Origin: Halobacillus amylolyticus
GTDB taxonomy: Bacteria > Bacillota > Bacilli > Bacillales > Halobacillaceae
Direction of reading: 5' to 3'
Assembly (NCBI RefSeq): GCF_022921115.1
Contig: NZ_CP095075.1
Coordinates: forward strand, 3,918,001-3,982,000
Length of the DNA stretch: 64,000 bases
Every line of letters begins with the position of its first letter. The stretch's first letter is position 1. Made by a program: the position numbers and the translations under genes. Below are positions 9,763 to 18,376 of this stretch, in pieces. A model generated the notes under the pieces. The model was not told the DNA's origin, made no database searches, and saw only the letters and a list, made by a program, of their open reading frames with translations.

Positions 9763-11286
9763 GTGGAATCCATATATCAAACGAAGGATAACAAACCATT
9801 CGATGATCTGTTTTTGCACAAAGGACCTAAAGGAATAGAGGCTTATGAAGATGTTGTGAAACAAGTATCAACTAAACTTAAGGAAGTTTTTTCTAATGTT
9901 GATCGTCCATACATTGGTAAGAAACCATCTGAAATCCAAAAAGAAATCCTTGGGTTGTCCCAGCTAGCTAAGCGAGGGGAATCATTAAGTGATTTTTTAG
10001 AGGCAATAGATGTACCTATTTTAAAAAACAGCCTTCATATATCCCATGAGAAGAGTGTAGCTCATTTACATTGTCCTCCATTACTTTCTGGGATCGCAGC
10101 TGAAATGATGATCAGTTCACTTAATCAATCCATGGATTCATGGGAACAAAGTACAGCAGCTACCTATGTAGAAAAAGAAATGATTTCATGGTTAACAAAT
10201 CGATTTGGGCTTCCCGCTGAAGCAGATGGAGTATTTTCAAGCGGGGGCAGCCAATCCAATTATATGGGGCTTCTATTGGCCAGGGATTCCTTTTGTGAAA
10301 AGTATTGGGGATGTACTGTACAAAAACATGGGTTACCTGAAGGCTTTAAAAGGATGAAAATTCTATGCTCTGTGGAAGCTCACTTTACTGTCCAGAAGTC
10401 CGCTTCGCAGCTAGGGTTAGGGGCGGATGCGGTCGTAACAATAAAAACAGATGATCATCATAGGCTCAGTGTCCCTCACTTATATGAAAAATTACGTGAG
10501 TTAAGGGAAGAAGGCTCCTTACCATTTGCTTTAGTTGGGACTTGCGGGACGACGGATTTTGGCAGCATTGATCCACTTGCAGAACTGGCTGAGGCAGCTC
10601 ACTCGAATGGGTTGTGGCTTCATGTCGACGCTGCGTTTGGCGGAGCATTGATAGTAAGCCATACTCATGCCTATAAGTTAGATGGGATTCAATCCGCAGA
10701 TTCGATTACTGTAGACTTTCACAAATTATTTTATCAGCCAATCAGTTGTGGTGCTTTTCTAGTCAATGATAGCCGTTCATTTACCTATACAAACCATCAC
10801 GCTGACTATTTAAATCCTGAATCAGATGAAGCAGAAGGAATTGTTAATTTAGTAAACAAATCTGTTGTGACTACGAGACGATTTGATGCGTTTAAACTTT
10901 TTGTCTCATTAAGAGTTGTTGGCATAGATCGTTTTCGTGAAATGATTGATCACACTTTTTCACTTGCTAAAAAATCCGCACAGCTCATCGATAGGTTAGA
11001 AGCATTTAACGTATTAAATGTAAATCCAGAGTTAAATACTGTTATCTTTCGATTTCAACCTGAGGCTGTTCCTGAAGAACAACTAAATACGTTGAATCAT
11101 TCCATCCAACAACAGTTGCTGCATAAAGGAATAGCTGTTATTGCAAAAACCAAAGTTCAAAAGGCTACGTATTTAAAATTTACTTTGCTTAATCCAAGGA
11201 CGGAAATTCAAAATATCCAATCTATTATAAAGGAGATAGAATTTCTTGGGGTTAAGGAACTGGAAAAAAGGAGGATGATCCAATGA
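9763..11286 (+). CDS. ddc: L-2,4-diaminobutyrate decarboxylase
   Basis: Group II PLP decarboxylase, 507 residues, converts L-2,4-diaminobutyrate to 1,3-diaminopropane. The PLP-contact DAAFGG (289-294) and the Schiff-base lysine K321 in DFHKLFYQP are visible, as is the SSGGSQSNYMGL phosphate-binding segment. The start is a GTG six bases after the stop of dat, with GAGG about 9 bases upstream. It is the RhbB equivalent. The stop overlaps the next start by four bases, so translation is likely coupled. The diamine is the backbone of schizokinen and rhizobactin 1021. Confidence 0.92.
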   Translation: MESIYQTKDNKPFDDLFLHKGPKGIEAYEDVVKQVSTKLKEVFSNVDRPYIGKKPSEIQKEILGLSQLAKRGESLSDFLEAIDVPILKNSLHISHEKSVAHLHCPPLLSGIAAEMMISSLNQSMDSWEQSTAATYVEKEMISWLTNRFGLPAEADGVFSSGGSQSNYMGLLLARDSFCEKYWGCTVQKHGLPEGFKRMKILCSVEAHFTVQKSASQLGLGADAVVTIKTDDHHRLSVPHLYEKLRELREEGSLPFALVGTCGTTDFGSIDPLAELAEAAHSNGLWLHVDAAFGGALIVSHTHAYKLDGIQSADSITVDFHKLFYQPISCGAFLVNDSRSFTYTNHHADYLNPESDEAEGIVNLVNKSVVTTRRFDAFKLFVSLRVVGIDRFREMIDHTFSLAKKSAQLIDRLEAFNVLNVNPELNTVIFRFQPEAVPEEQLNTLNHSIQQQLLHKGIAVIAKTKVQKATYLKFTLLNPRTEIQNIQSIIKEIEFLGVKELEKRRMIQ

Positions 11287-13082
11287 CTGACTCTAGACTA
11301 GTGGCAGAGAAAGCCACGATGCAAAGCTTCGTCAATTGCTATCTACGGGAAACAGGTCAATACAAAATAGAAAGCAGCAAGAATTTACCACAGCTAACGA
11401 TGAACGTAGAAAGAGTTATTGTCTGTGCGTTGCCATACCAAAGCAGGACGCTTCTCTTTCCTGTTGATTATTGGTCGCTTACAGGACGTCATAAATTGAT
11501 ATTTCCACTCTATTTAAAAATATCAGACAGTTATGAACTTGTTTCTCTTGACTATATTTCACTCGTTTCCTTAATTACGAAAGAACTGTCTCTCAAGCAT
11601 CAACAAGAGGAAGCGCAGGATGAACTTATGCTAAGAGTGATTCTCAGCTGTCAGAACATGAAAAGGTATATCGAATATCGCAGTGCGGAAGCGGAGAAGT
11701 TAGTCCAGGAAGACTTTGATTTTATTGAAGCGGAACAATCGCTATTATTGGGGCACTTATTGCATCCGACACCTAAAAGTAAACAAGGGATATCAAAAAA
11801 AGAAGACGAGCTCTACTCACCTGAAATGAAGGGGGATTTCCAACTCCATTATTTTAGGGTGAACAAAGATTATATCATTCAAGACAGCAGTTTATGTGAT
11901 TCTGCGGGTGATCAAATGATAGAACAGCTGAACAGTGATCCCGAAATAGACGTTGAAACCTTAGAGCAAATTCTTGAGGAAAGTGAGAATTCGGTGGTAT
12001 TCCCAATCCATCCTCTACAAGCTAAGGAAATGCTTGAAGAGGATGAAGTTTTATCTTTGATGGATAAGAAAGAGCTGGTTTATCTAGGCCCAATGGGTTC
12101 AAAATACTCACCGACATCATCATTCCGTACCGTGTTTAGGAAAGATTCCAAATACATGTATAAGTTTTCGCTACCCATAAAAATTACGAATTCGTTACGA
12201 ATCAATCAGCAAAAGGAATTAGATAGAGGGGTTGAGGTTTCTCATCTGTTAAACACAGAAGTTGGAGAGAGTCTATCCAAAGCTCACCCCAATTTTGAAG
12301 TGATCCAAGATCCTGCCTATATCAAACTTAAGCTGCCTCACTCAAGTTCGGCCTATGATGTCGTTCTACGTAACAATCCTTTTCATTTAGAAAGTGATCA
12401 AATTACGTTGATTGCTGGATTATGTCAGGACCATGCTTATAGTCAACGGTCGAGATTACAAGTAGTCATAGAGAATATTGCCACGACTGAAGGAAGGTCA
12501 TTAGAAGCAGTCAGCCTGGATTGGTTTAAGCGATATTTATCATTAACCCTGGATCCGCTGATGTGGTTGTACAAAACATATGGAATTGCCTTGGAGGCTC
12601 ATCAACAAAATTCCTTAGTAAAGTTGGAAAACGGATACCCCGCTCATTTTTATTACCGTGATAATCAGGGGTACTATTTCAGCGAATCGAAAGTGGATCT
12701 TCTTAGAGCCTATTTACCAGAATTAAATGAGAAAAGTGATACGATTTGTTCTGATGAAATTGCTGTTGAACGGTTTAGATATTACTTTTTCTTAAATCAT
12801 CTATTTGGTTTAATCAATAGCTTTGGAATGAATCGGTTAATTACAGAAGAACGTTTACTCGATGTTTTAAGAGAACGACTAGCGTACCATCACGACCAAA
12901 CAAATGAATCACTAACATTATTGAATTCGCTTTTGAATGACCCGACATTGCCTTGTAAAGCAAATCTGTTAACCCGATTCTATGACATGGATGAATTGGA
13001 AGGTACATTAGAAAATCAGTCTGTATATACTCGTGTGGACAATCCTCTTTTTAGAGAGGAGGAAGAAGTATATGGAACATAA
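11283..13082 (+). CDS. NIS siderophore synthetase, IucA/IucC family (RhbC-like)
   Basis: ATP-dependent NRPS-independent siderophore synthetase, 599 residues, condensing citrate with the acetylated, hydroxylated diamine. The nucleotide-binding stretch GPMGSKYSPTSSFRT and the following KFSLPIKITNSLRI are characteristic, as is LEAHQQNSLV further on with its catalytic-region His, Gln and Asn. The C-terminal FhuF-like part lacks an obvious iron-sulfur cysteine cluster. By position after ddc it matches RhbC, which attaches the first arm. AAAAGGAGG lies well placed before the ATG. The next gene starts 11 bases inside its end. Confidence 0.9.
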   Translation: MTDSRLVAEKATMQSFVNCYLRETGQYKIESSKNLPQLTMNVERVIVCALPYQSRTLLFPVDYWSLTGRHKLIFPLYLKISDSYELVSLDYISLVSLITKELSLKHQQEEAQDELMLRVILSCQNMKRYIEYRSAEAEKLVQEDFDFIEAEQSLLLGHLLHPTPKSKQGISKKEDELYSPEMKGDFQLHYFRVNKDYIIQDSSLCDSAGDQMIEQLNSDPEIDVETLEQILEESENSVVFPIHPLQAKEMLEEDEVLSLMDKKELVYLGPMGSKYSPTSSFRTVFRKDSKYMYKFSLPIKITNSLRINQQKELDRGVEVSHLLNTEVGESLSKAHPNFEVIQDPAYIKLKLPHSSSAYDVVLRNNPFHLESDQITLIAGLCQDHAYSQRSRLQVVIENIATTEGRSLEAVSLDWFKRYLSLTLDPLMWLYKTYGIALEAHQQNSLVKLENGYPAHFYYRDNQGYYFSESKVDLLRAYLPELNEKSDTICSDEIAVERFRYYFFLNHLFGLINSFGMNRLITEERLLDVLRERLAYHHDQTNESLTLLNSLLNDPTLPCKANLLTRFYDMDELEGTLENQSVYTRVDNPLFREEEEVYGT

Positions 13083-13637
13083 GGTTTTTGATCACACGAT
13101 AAACCAGTCGATTTCATTTAGGCCATTTGATTTAAAAAGGGATTTCCAGTTTGTTTTTAAATGGATGCATGAGAGTCATGTTATTCCATATTGGCAACTC
13201 AATTTTTCTAAAGAGGAATTGTTGGAGCATATGGAAAAAGCAATGGATGATCAGCATCAGTGTTTATATATAGGACTACTGGACGGCCAGCCTATGAGCT
13301 ACTTTGAGTCTTACTGGGTGAAGGGGATGTGGTGGAAGGCAGTTATCCGGCACAACCATTTGATCAAGGCATTCACCTGCTGATTGGTGAAAAAGATTAC
13401 CTCGGCAAAGGGCTGGCACTTCCACTATTAAGGGCTATGGTAAGCGTCCAATTTAACTATCTAAACACTCAAAGAGTGATTGCTGAACCTGATCATAGAA
13501 ATAAGAAAATGATCCATGTTTTTGAAAAATGCGGTTTTAAACAAGTGAAACCTATTAAACTGCCTGATAAAACAGCGATGTTAATGTGTTGTGAGCGCGA
13601 TATTTATGAAAAGAGGTGGGCACATGTCTACTCATGA
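13072..13637 (+). pseudogene. Siderophore N-acetyltransferase (IucB/RhbD-like), frameshifted
   Basis: A GNAT-fold acyltransferase that would acetylate the hydroxylamino-diaminopropane arm. The first part reads MEHKVFDHTINQSISFRPFD up to SYFESYWVKG; the rest, QPFDQGIHLLIGEKDYLGKG through FEKCGFKQVKP, is in another frame. The GEKDYLGKGLA segment is the acetyl-CoA loop. Adding one G to the G4 run at 13323-13326 restores a continuous protein of about 188 residues (YWVKG then DVVEGSYPAQP). No other damage is seen, so a sequencing undercall is as likely as a real mutation. GAGAGGAGG precedes the ATG at 13072, which overlaps the upstream gene by 11 bases. Confidence 0.85.
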
Positions 13638-14978
13638 GGAAGACAAAGAACAGGTTTATGATGTCATCGGAATCGGTTTAGGACCTTTTAACTTAGGGCT
13701 TGCTGCGTTATTAGACGACGTAGATGAGATGGATGGAATGTTTCTTGATAAGAAGCAGGAGTTTGATTGGCATCCAGGAATGATGATCGAAGGCACCACA
13801 CTACAAGTTCCTTTTTTGGCTGATCTCGTAAGTATGGCGAATGTAAAGAGTGAATATAGTTTCTTGAATTATTTGCAGCAGCATGGGCGTTTATATCATT
13901 TTTATTTTCTCGAAAAATTTCATATCTCACGTAAGGAATATAACCACTACTGTCGTTGGGTATCCAATCAATTAAGTAGATGCAAGTTTAGTATGGATGT
14001 ACAATCTGTTCATAAATTTCAACTGGATGATGGAGAAGAAGTGTATGAAGTGCATGTTGAAAATCTTATTCAACAGAGAAACGAGCGATTATTGACGAGG
14101 AACCTTGTTGTAGGGATAGGTTCTGTACCTGCTATCCCCTCAAATCTGCACAACAATGTAGGGGAGACACTCTTTCATACCTCAGAATATTTGGTGAACA
14201 AGGAAAGGGTATCAAAAGCAGATTCGATTACGGTAGTAGGATCAGGACAAAGTGCAGCGGAGGTTTTTCTGGACTTGCTGAAAGAAAAGGGAGAAGAAAC
14301 TGAATTACATTGGTACACACGGTCTAAAGGCTTTTTTCCAATGGAATATTCAAAATTAGGTCTTGAATATTTTTCACCAGATTATACTGAGTTCTTTTAT
14401 AAATTATCCCAACATAAGAAGGATGGACTAGTAAAGGATCAGGATCTTTTATACAAGGGAATCAGTATGGAAACGATCTCAGAATTATACGATTGTCTGT
14501 ATGAAGGAACGGTCGGAAACCAAAGCATGAATGTTCACTTACAAGCGATGTCCGAAATCATGTCTATTAATCAAGCAGGTTCGAAGTGGACCATGCAAGG
14601 ACGTCACTCGGTAACAGGGAGGACTTTAAACATGAAAGTGATGTTGTCATCCTTGGAACGGGTTATAAAACGGCGAACCCGCAGTTTCTCTCTCCAATTT
14701 CTCATCTTATTAACCGGGATGATCAGGGAAGATATCAAGTAGCACAAGACTATAGAATTTCCAGTGACAATGCGATCTTTGTACAAAACGCTGAAATGCA
14801 TACACACGGTGTGGGGGCTCCTGATCTTGGCCTGGGTGCTTATCGAAATGCTGTCATTATCAACAGTATCGCCGGAAGAGAAGTCTTCCCGTTGCAGGAT
14901 CAAAATGTTTTTCAAACGTTTGGGACTGTAAAACAATCACAGAAAGAAGGGGTAGCATGTTATACAAGGATGAGCTAA
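13624..14978 (+). pseudogene. Diamine N-monooxygenase (IucD/RhbE-like), frameshifted
   Basis: Flavin-dependent N-hydroxylase that would oxidise 1,3-diaminopropane to the hydroxamate precursor. The FAD motif GIGLGPFNLGLAALL is near residue 16, the NADPH motif VVGSGQSAAEVFLDLL near 205. The conserved DVVILGTGYKT and the C-terminal HGVGAPDLGLGAYRNA are encoded in a different frame from about 14620 on. One extra G in the GGG at 14617-14619 would give VTGEDFKHESDVVILGTGY without a break. The first-frame stop is at 14742; the second ends at 14978. The start ATG at 13624 has AAGAGGTGGG just upstream. The gene after it overlaps the last 22 bases. Confidence 0.87.
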
Positions 14979-16756
14979 AAGAAGTTTTGAACAAGGGAAG
15001 ATGGGGACAAGTGAACAAACAGCTTTTAGCCAAGATGATTTCTGAATATATGTATGAGGATATGATTCAGCCGGAGGTTATTTCTGAGGGTGAGCTTACA
15101 GCATATAGACTCGTTATTAATCAATGTAAGTCCTATCAATTTCTCGCGAAAAAGCGGTATTTTGATAGCTTCGATGTTCGAGCAGACTCTGTTGAAGTCG
15201 TGGAAGATGGAGATGTGAAAGAGGCAGCAAGTGCGATTGAGTTGCTCCTTGATTTACAACAACTAATTGCCATGTCACCTGAAACGGTTAGTCATTTAAT
15301 CAAAGAACTAAATCACACATTGTTGGCTGATGCCCATATCTCAAGGGAGGATGCACCAAGCTCTGATCAATTAATACATGAGGATTATGCGTTGCTTGAA
15401 GGGGAAATGACGGGGCACCCCTGGATTACGTACAACAAGGGGCGAATCGGGTTCGGTTATGATGACTATTTGGCATACGCCCCTGAACAACAGCAGGAAG
15501 TAAAATTACTCTGGATTGCTGTCCATCACAGCAAGGCAAATTTTCATTCTGTCCAGAGCCTTTCTTATGAAACCCTTATCGATCAAGAGCTATCCACTGT
15601 TGAAATTGAGCGATTTACGAATGAGATAAGGAAATACGGAGTTCAACCAGAGGACTACTACTTTATGCCCGTCCACGTGTGGCAATGGAAAAATGTGATT
15701 ATTCAACAGTTCGCTGAGGAGATAGCAAACAGATATCTTATTCCATTAGGGGAGGGAAAAGATGACTATCTACCACAGCAATCGATTAGAACATTTGTTA
15801 ATCAAACGGATCACAAGAAAAATCATGTCAAACTGCCGATGAGCATTTTAAATACACTTGTATATAGAGGGCTCCCATCTGAAAGAACTGTCATTGCCCC
15901 ACAAATAACAGAATTTATCAAAGGTATTTATGAAAAAGACTCATTTTTAAAAGATGAATGCCAGGTGATTCTGCCAGGTGAAGTCGCTAGTATTAATGTC
16001 GATCATCGTTATTATGGTCAGATCAAGCAAGCTCCTTATCAATACCATGAAATGCTAGGTGTCATTTTTAGAGAAAGCATTTATTCATACCTTGAAGAAG
16101 GGGAGCAGGCTATCACGTTAGCTGCCTTGCTTCATGAAGATAAACAGGAAAAGCCTCTTATACAAAGTTTAATCGAGAACTCTGATCTTCCTGCAGACAA
16201 GTGGATTGATGACTTGTTCCAAGTAGTGATGGATCCACTTCTCCATTTTCTGTATCAATATGGGACGGTATTTTCCCCGCATGGTCAAAATACCATACTT
16301 GTTTTAAAAAATTATAAACCACATCGGTTAGCTGTGAAAGATTTTGTTGATGATGTCAATATTAGTGACCAGCCTTTTGAGGAGTTGAATGCGCTGCCAG
16401 ATGAGCTTAAGCAAGTACTAAGAAGTGAACCGCCGGAAGGCCTGACTCAGTTTATTTTTACAGGGTTATTCATTTGTCATTTACGATACTTGGCGTCCAT
16501 TATGGACAACCATCAGTTATTGCCTGAAAGAGAGTTTTGGGATAAATTAGCTGGTGCGATTATTGATTATCAAAACAAATTCCCGCATTTAGAAGACCGT
16601 TTTCGTTTGTTTGATTTTTTTAAGGGGGAGTTTACTAAGCTGTGTTTAAATCGTAACCGCATGGTTGACTATGGATACGAAGATGGCGAGGATCGTCCGC
16701 ACGCTTCAGAGTTTGGAAAAGTTACCAATGCTTTGGCTCGTTTGACGATAAAATAG
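14957..16756 (+). CDS. NIS siderophore synthetase, IucA/IucC family (RhbF-like)
   Basis: Second NIS synthetase of the operon, 599 residues, expected to add the second diamine arm to the citrate mono-amide. Family marks: GHPWITYNKGRIGFG near residue 155, QSIRTFVN, KLPMSILNTLVYRGL, and the catalytic FSPHGQNTILVL near 435 followed by VKDFVDDVNIS. The sequence is clearly different from the first synthetase, as expected for an IucC-type partner. The ATG at 14957 has GAAGGGG close by and overlaps the monooxygenase end, implying translational coupling. It is the last gene; no exporter, receptor or ABC importer follows. It corresponds to RhbF, completing an rhbABCDEF-like order. Confidence 0.9.
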   Translation: MLYKDELKEVLNKGRWGQVNKQLLAKMISEYMYEDMIQPEVISEGELTAYRLVINQCKSYQFLAKKRYFDSFDVRADSVEVVEDGDVKEAASAIELLLDLQQLIAMSPETVSHLIKELNHTLLADAHISREDAPSSDQLIHEDYALLEGEMTGHPWITYNKGRIGFGYDDYLAYAPEQQQEVKLLWIAVHHSKANFHSVQSLSYETLIDQELSTVEIERFTNEIRKYGVQPEDYYFMPVHVWQWKNVIIQQFAEEIANRYLIPLGEGKDDYLPQQSIRTFVNQTDHKKNHVKLPMSILNTLVYRGLPSERTVIAPQITEFIKGIYEKDSFLKDECQVILPGEVASINVDHRYYGQIKQAPYQYHEMLGVIFRESIYSYLEEGEQAITLAALLHEDKQEKPLIQSLIENSDLPADKWIDDLFQVVMDPLLHFLYQYGTVFSPHGQNTILVLKNYKPHRLAVKDFVDDVNISDQPFEELNALPDELKQVLRSEPPEGLTQFIFTGLFICHLRYLASIMDNHQLLPEREFWDKLAGAIIDYQNKFPHLEDRFRLFDFFKGEFTKLCLNRNRMVDYGYEDGEDRPHASEFGKVTNALARLTIK

Positions 16757-16832
16757 AAGCAAAAGGTTTCGTTTTTGTTAAAAAGTGGTAGAACGTATTA
16801 TGTGTCATATTATCTCTGAAAGGAATGAAATA

Positions 16833-17765
16833 ATGGTACAACATATACGTTTAGGTAAATCTGATCTGAAAGTGAATCCTATTGGTCTTGGCACAAATGC
16901 GGTCGGCGGACATAATTTATATCCTGATTTGGACGAGGAAGCAGGCAAGGATGTTGTTCGAACAGCGATTGAACATGGCATGAATTTTCTGGACACAGCG
17001 TTTATTTATGGTCCGGAACGTTCAGAAGAGCTGACAGGACAAGTGGTGAAAGAGCATGGGAAACGTGATGAGATTGTCCTCGCAACAAAAGGAGCTCACC
17101 AATTTAAAGGAGATGATGTTGTGTTTAATAATTCTCCTGCCTTTTTAAAAGAAGCGGTCGATGCCAGTCTGAATCGGCTGCAGACGGATTACATTGATTT
17201 GTTCTATATTCATTTTCCTGATGAAAATACACCTAAGGATGAAGCTGTGGGCGCGTTGAAGGAATTGAGGGATGCTGGTAAAATACGCTCGATTGGGGTG
17301 TCCAACTTTTCTGTGGACCAGTTGAAAGAAGCGAATAAAGATGGTTACGTTGACGTAATCCAGTCGGAATACAATTTGTTCAAACGTGAAGCAGAACAGG
17401 AATTACTTCCCTATACAGCGACGAATGATATTACTTTCGTTCCCTATTTTCCGCTGGCATCAGGTTTGTTAGCAGGTAAGTATGATAAAAACGCAACATT
17501 TGATGACATTCGTGCGGAGAACCCTCTTTTTCAGGGAGAAGAGTTTGTACGGAACCTGGAAAAAGTAGAGAAAGTCCGTGATATTGCTGAATCTAAAGGA
17601 GCCGAGATAGCACATGTTGTCCTTGCGTGGTACTTAACCCGTGATTCTGTTGATGCGATTATTCCTGGGGCGAAGCGGAAAAGTCAGGTTGTCGATAATC
17701 TTCGGACAATGGACGTTAAGCTTACGGATGATGAAGTGGAGCGGATTGATCAGATATTCTCATAG
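16833..17765 (+). CDS. Aldo/keto reductase
   Basis: NAD(P)H-dependent carbonyl reductase of the AKR fold, 310 residues. The tetrad is visible: Asp and Tyr in [15 protein letters not shown], Lys in ATKGAHQF and His in [10 protein letters not shown]. The C-terminal [15 protein letters not shown] binds the cofactor phosphate. It resembles B. subtilis IolS and YccK-type reductases; the substrate is unknown. A longer frame starts at 16785, but AAAGGAATGAAATA before 16833 and family alignment ([13 protein letters not shown]) favour the later start. It follows the siderophore operon after 76 bases without a clear terminator between them, so readthrough is possible. Confidence 0.88.
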   Translation: MVQHIRLGKSDLKVNPIGLGTNAVGGHNLYPDLDEEAGKDVVRTAIEHGMNFLDTAFIYGPERSEELTGQVVKEHGKRDEIVLATKGAHQFKGDDVVFNNSPAFLKEAVDASLNRLQTDYIDLFYIHFPDENTPKDEAVGALKELRDAGKIRSIGVSNFSVDQLKEANKDGYVDVIQSEYNLFKREAEQELLPYTATNDITFVPYFPLASGLLAGKYDKNATFDDIRAENPLFQGEEFVRNLEKVEKVRDIAESKGAEIAHVVLAWYLTRDSVDAIIPGAKRKSQVVDNLRTMDVKLTDDEVERIDQIFS

Positions 17766-17776
17766 TAAGTAGACAG

Positions 17777-17803
17777 CCTGCCCTTGATTGGGCGGGTTTT
17801 TTT
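17777..17803 (+). terminator. Terminator after the aldo/keto reductase
   Basis: CCTGCCC and GGGCGGG pair around a 6-base loop and are followed by seven T. Confidence 0.88.
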
Positions 17804-17834
17804 GATAGTGAACATGAAAATAGGCGAGAATTGT

Positions 17835-17870
17835 AAATACGCATTTATTGGCCTCAGATCGTGCATAAAA
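17835..17870 (+). repeat. Short direct repeat, copy 1
   Basis: A 36-base unit begins AAATACGCA and ends ATCGTGCATAAAA. A second copy lies 26 bases further on. The middle differs between copies. No coding function is seen. Confidence 0.6.
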
Positions 17871-17896
17871 CGAGTTAACTACGAAAAAACTCCCTG

Positions 17897-17931
17897 AAAT
17901 ACGCAAATACCTCACTAAATCGCGCATAAAA
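17897..17931 (+). repeat. Short direct repeat, copy 2
   Basis: A 35-base unit begins AAATACGCA and ends ATCGCGCATAAAA, matching copy 1 at both ends. Confidence 0.6.
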
Positions 17932-17946
17932 ATTTGATGCTTCTAA

Positions 17947-17983
17947 AAATGGCCGCTTCACTACCAGGAGGCGGCCATTTTTT
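17947..17983. terminator. Hairpin with T run, likely bidirectional terminator
   Basis: AAATGGCCGC pairs with GCGGCCATTT, with A before and T after. It stands 180 bases past the reductase, behind its own terminator, so it may be a backup. Confidence 0.7.
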
Positions 17984-18055
17984 ATAGCATAGATCACCTA
18001 ATTTTAGAAAAATTCAAATTAATGGTTGCATTTCCACCTCATCCATCGTAAACTG

Positions 18056-18093
18056 TTTTATAACAGATAGAGAAAATAAAATCTGTTATAAAA
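18056..18093. promoter_or_regulatory. Perfect inverted repeat before the zinc-ribbon gene
   Basis: TTTTATAACAGAT (18056-18068) and ATCTGTTATAAAA (18081-18093) are perfect inverted 13-base arms, 12 bases apart. The right arm runs into the ribosome site, so it may be an operator or an RNA hairpin occluding translation. Related TGTTATATAACA and ATAACAG elements recur at 18251-18293 before aceA. Confidence 0.65.
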
Positions 18094-18107
18094 AAGGAGG
18101 AAGCAAA

Positions 18108-18236
18108 ATGAAAACGAATCAAACGCGTCAAACAGTTGGAATACCTTGCCCGCAGTGTGGTGCGGAGATAGAGGGGAGCAACTACACATATATGATGGAG
18201 TGTAATCATTGCCTAGCTAAGAAAGAAGAAGAATAA
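18108..18236 (+). CDS. Small zinc-ribbon protein, 42 residues
   Basis: A 42-residue frame with an excellent ribosome site (AAAAAGGAGG, 8 bases before ATG). It reads IPCPQCGAEIEG, then a spacer, then MMECNHCLAKKEEE. Two CxxC pairs 18 residues apart make a single zinc ribbon, with no room for another domain. It loosely recalls YhfH-type mini-proteins of bacilli, but I am not sure of the family. It sits between a perfect inverted repeat and isocitrate lyase, and may share control with that gene. A metal-sensing, RNA-binding or protein-adaptor role is possible but not shown. Confidence 0.75.
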   Translation: MKTNQTRQTVGIPCPQCGAEIEGSNYTYMMECNHCLAKKEEE

Positions 18237-18250
18237 TTTTTCGTCATTGT

Positions 18251-18293
18251 TGTTATATAACATTATTAAAAAATAACTTATAATATATAACAG
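18251..18293 (+). promoter_or_regulatory. Palindrome and -10 box upstream of aceA
   Basis: TGTTATATAACA (18251-18262) is a perfect palindrome. TATAAT (18279-18284) is a good -10, but no -35 is well spaced, which suggests an activator. The ATAACAG half-site at 18287-18293 repeats the arms seen at 18056-18093. Confidence 0.45.
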
Positions 18294-18376
18294 TGAAGGG
18301 CTGGGCAATACAGATTAAATCAGCAGGGTATGAACTTAATTAGGATTTTAGTGAAAAATTACAAGGAGGAATTGCT

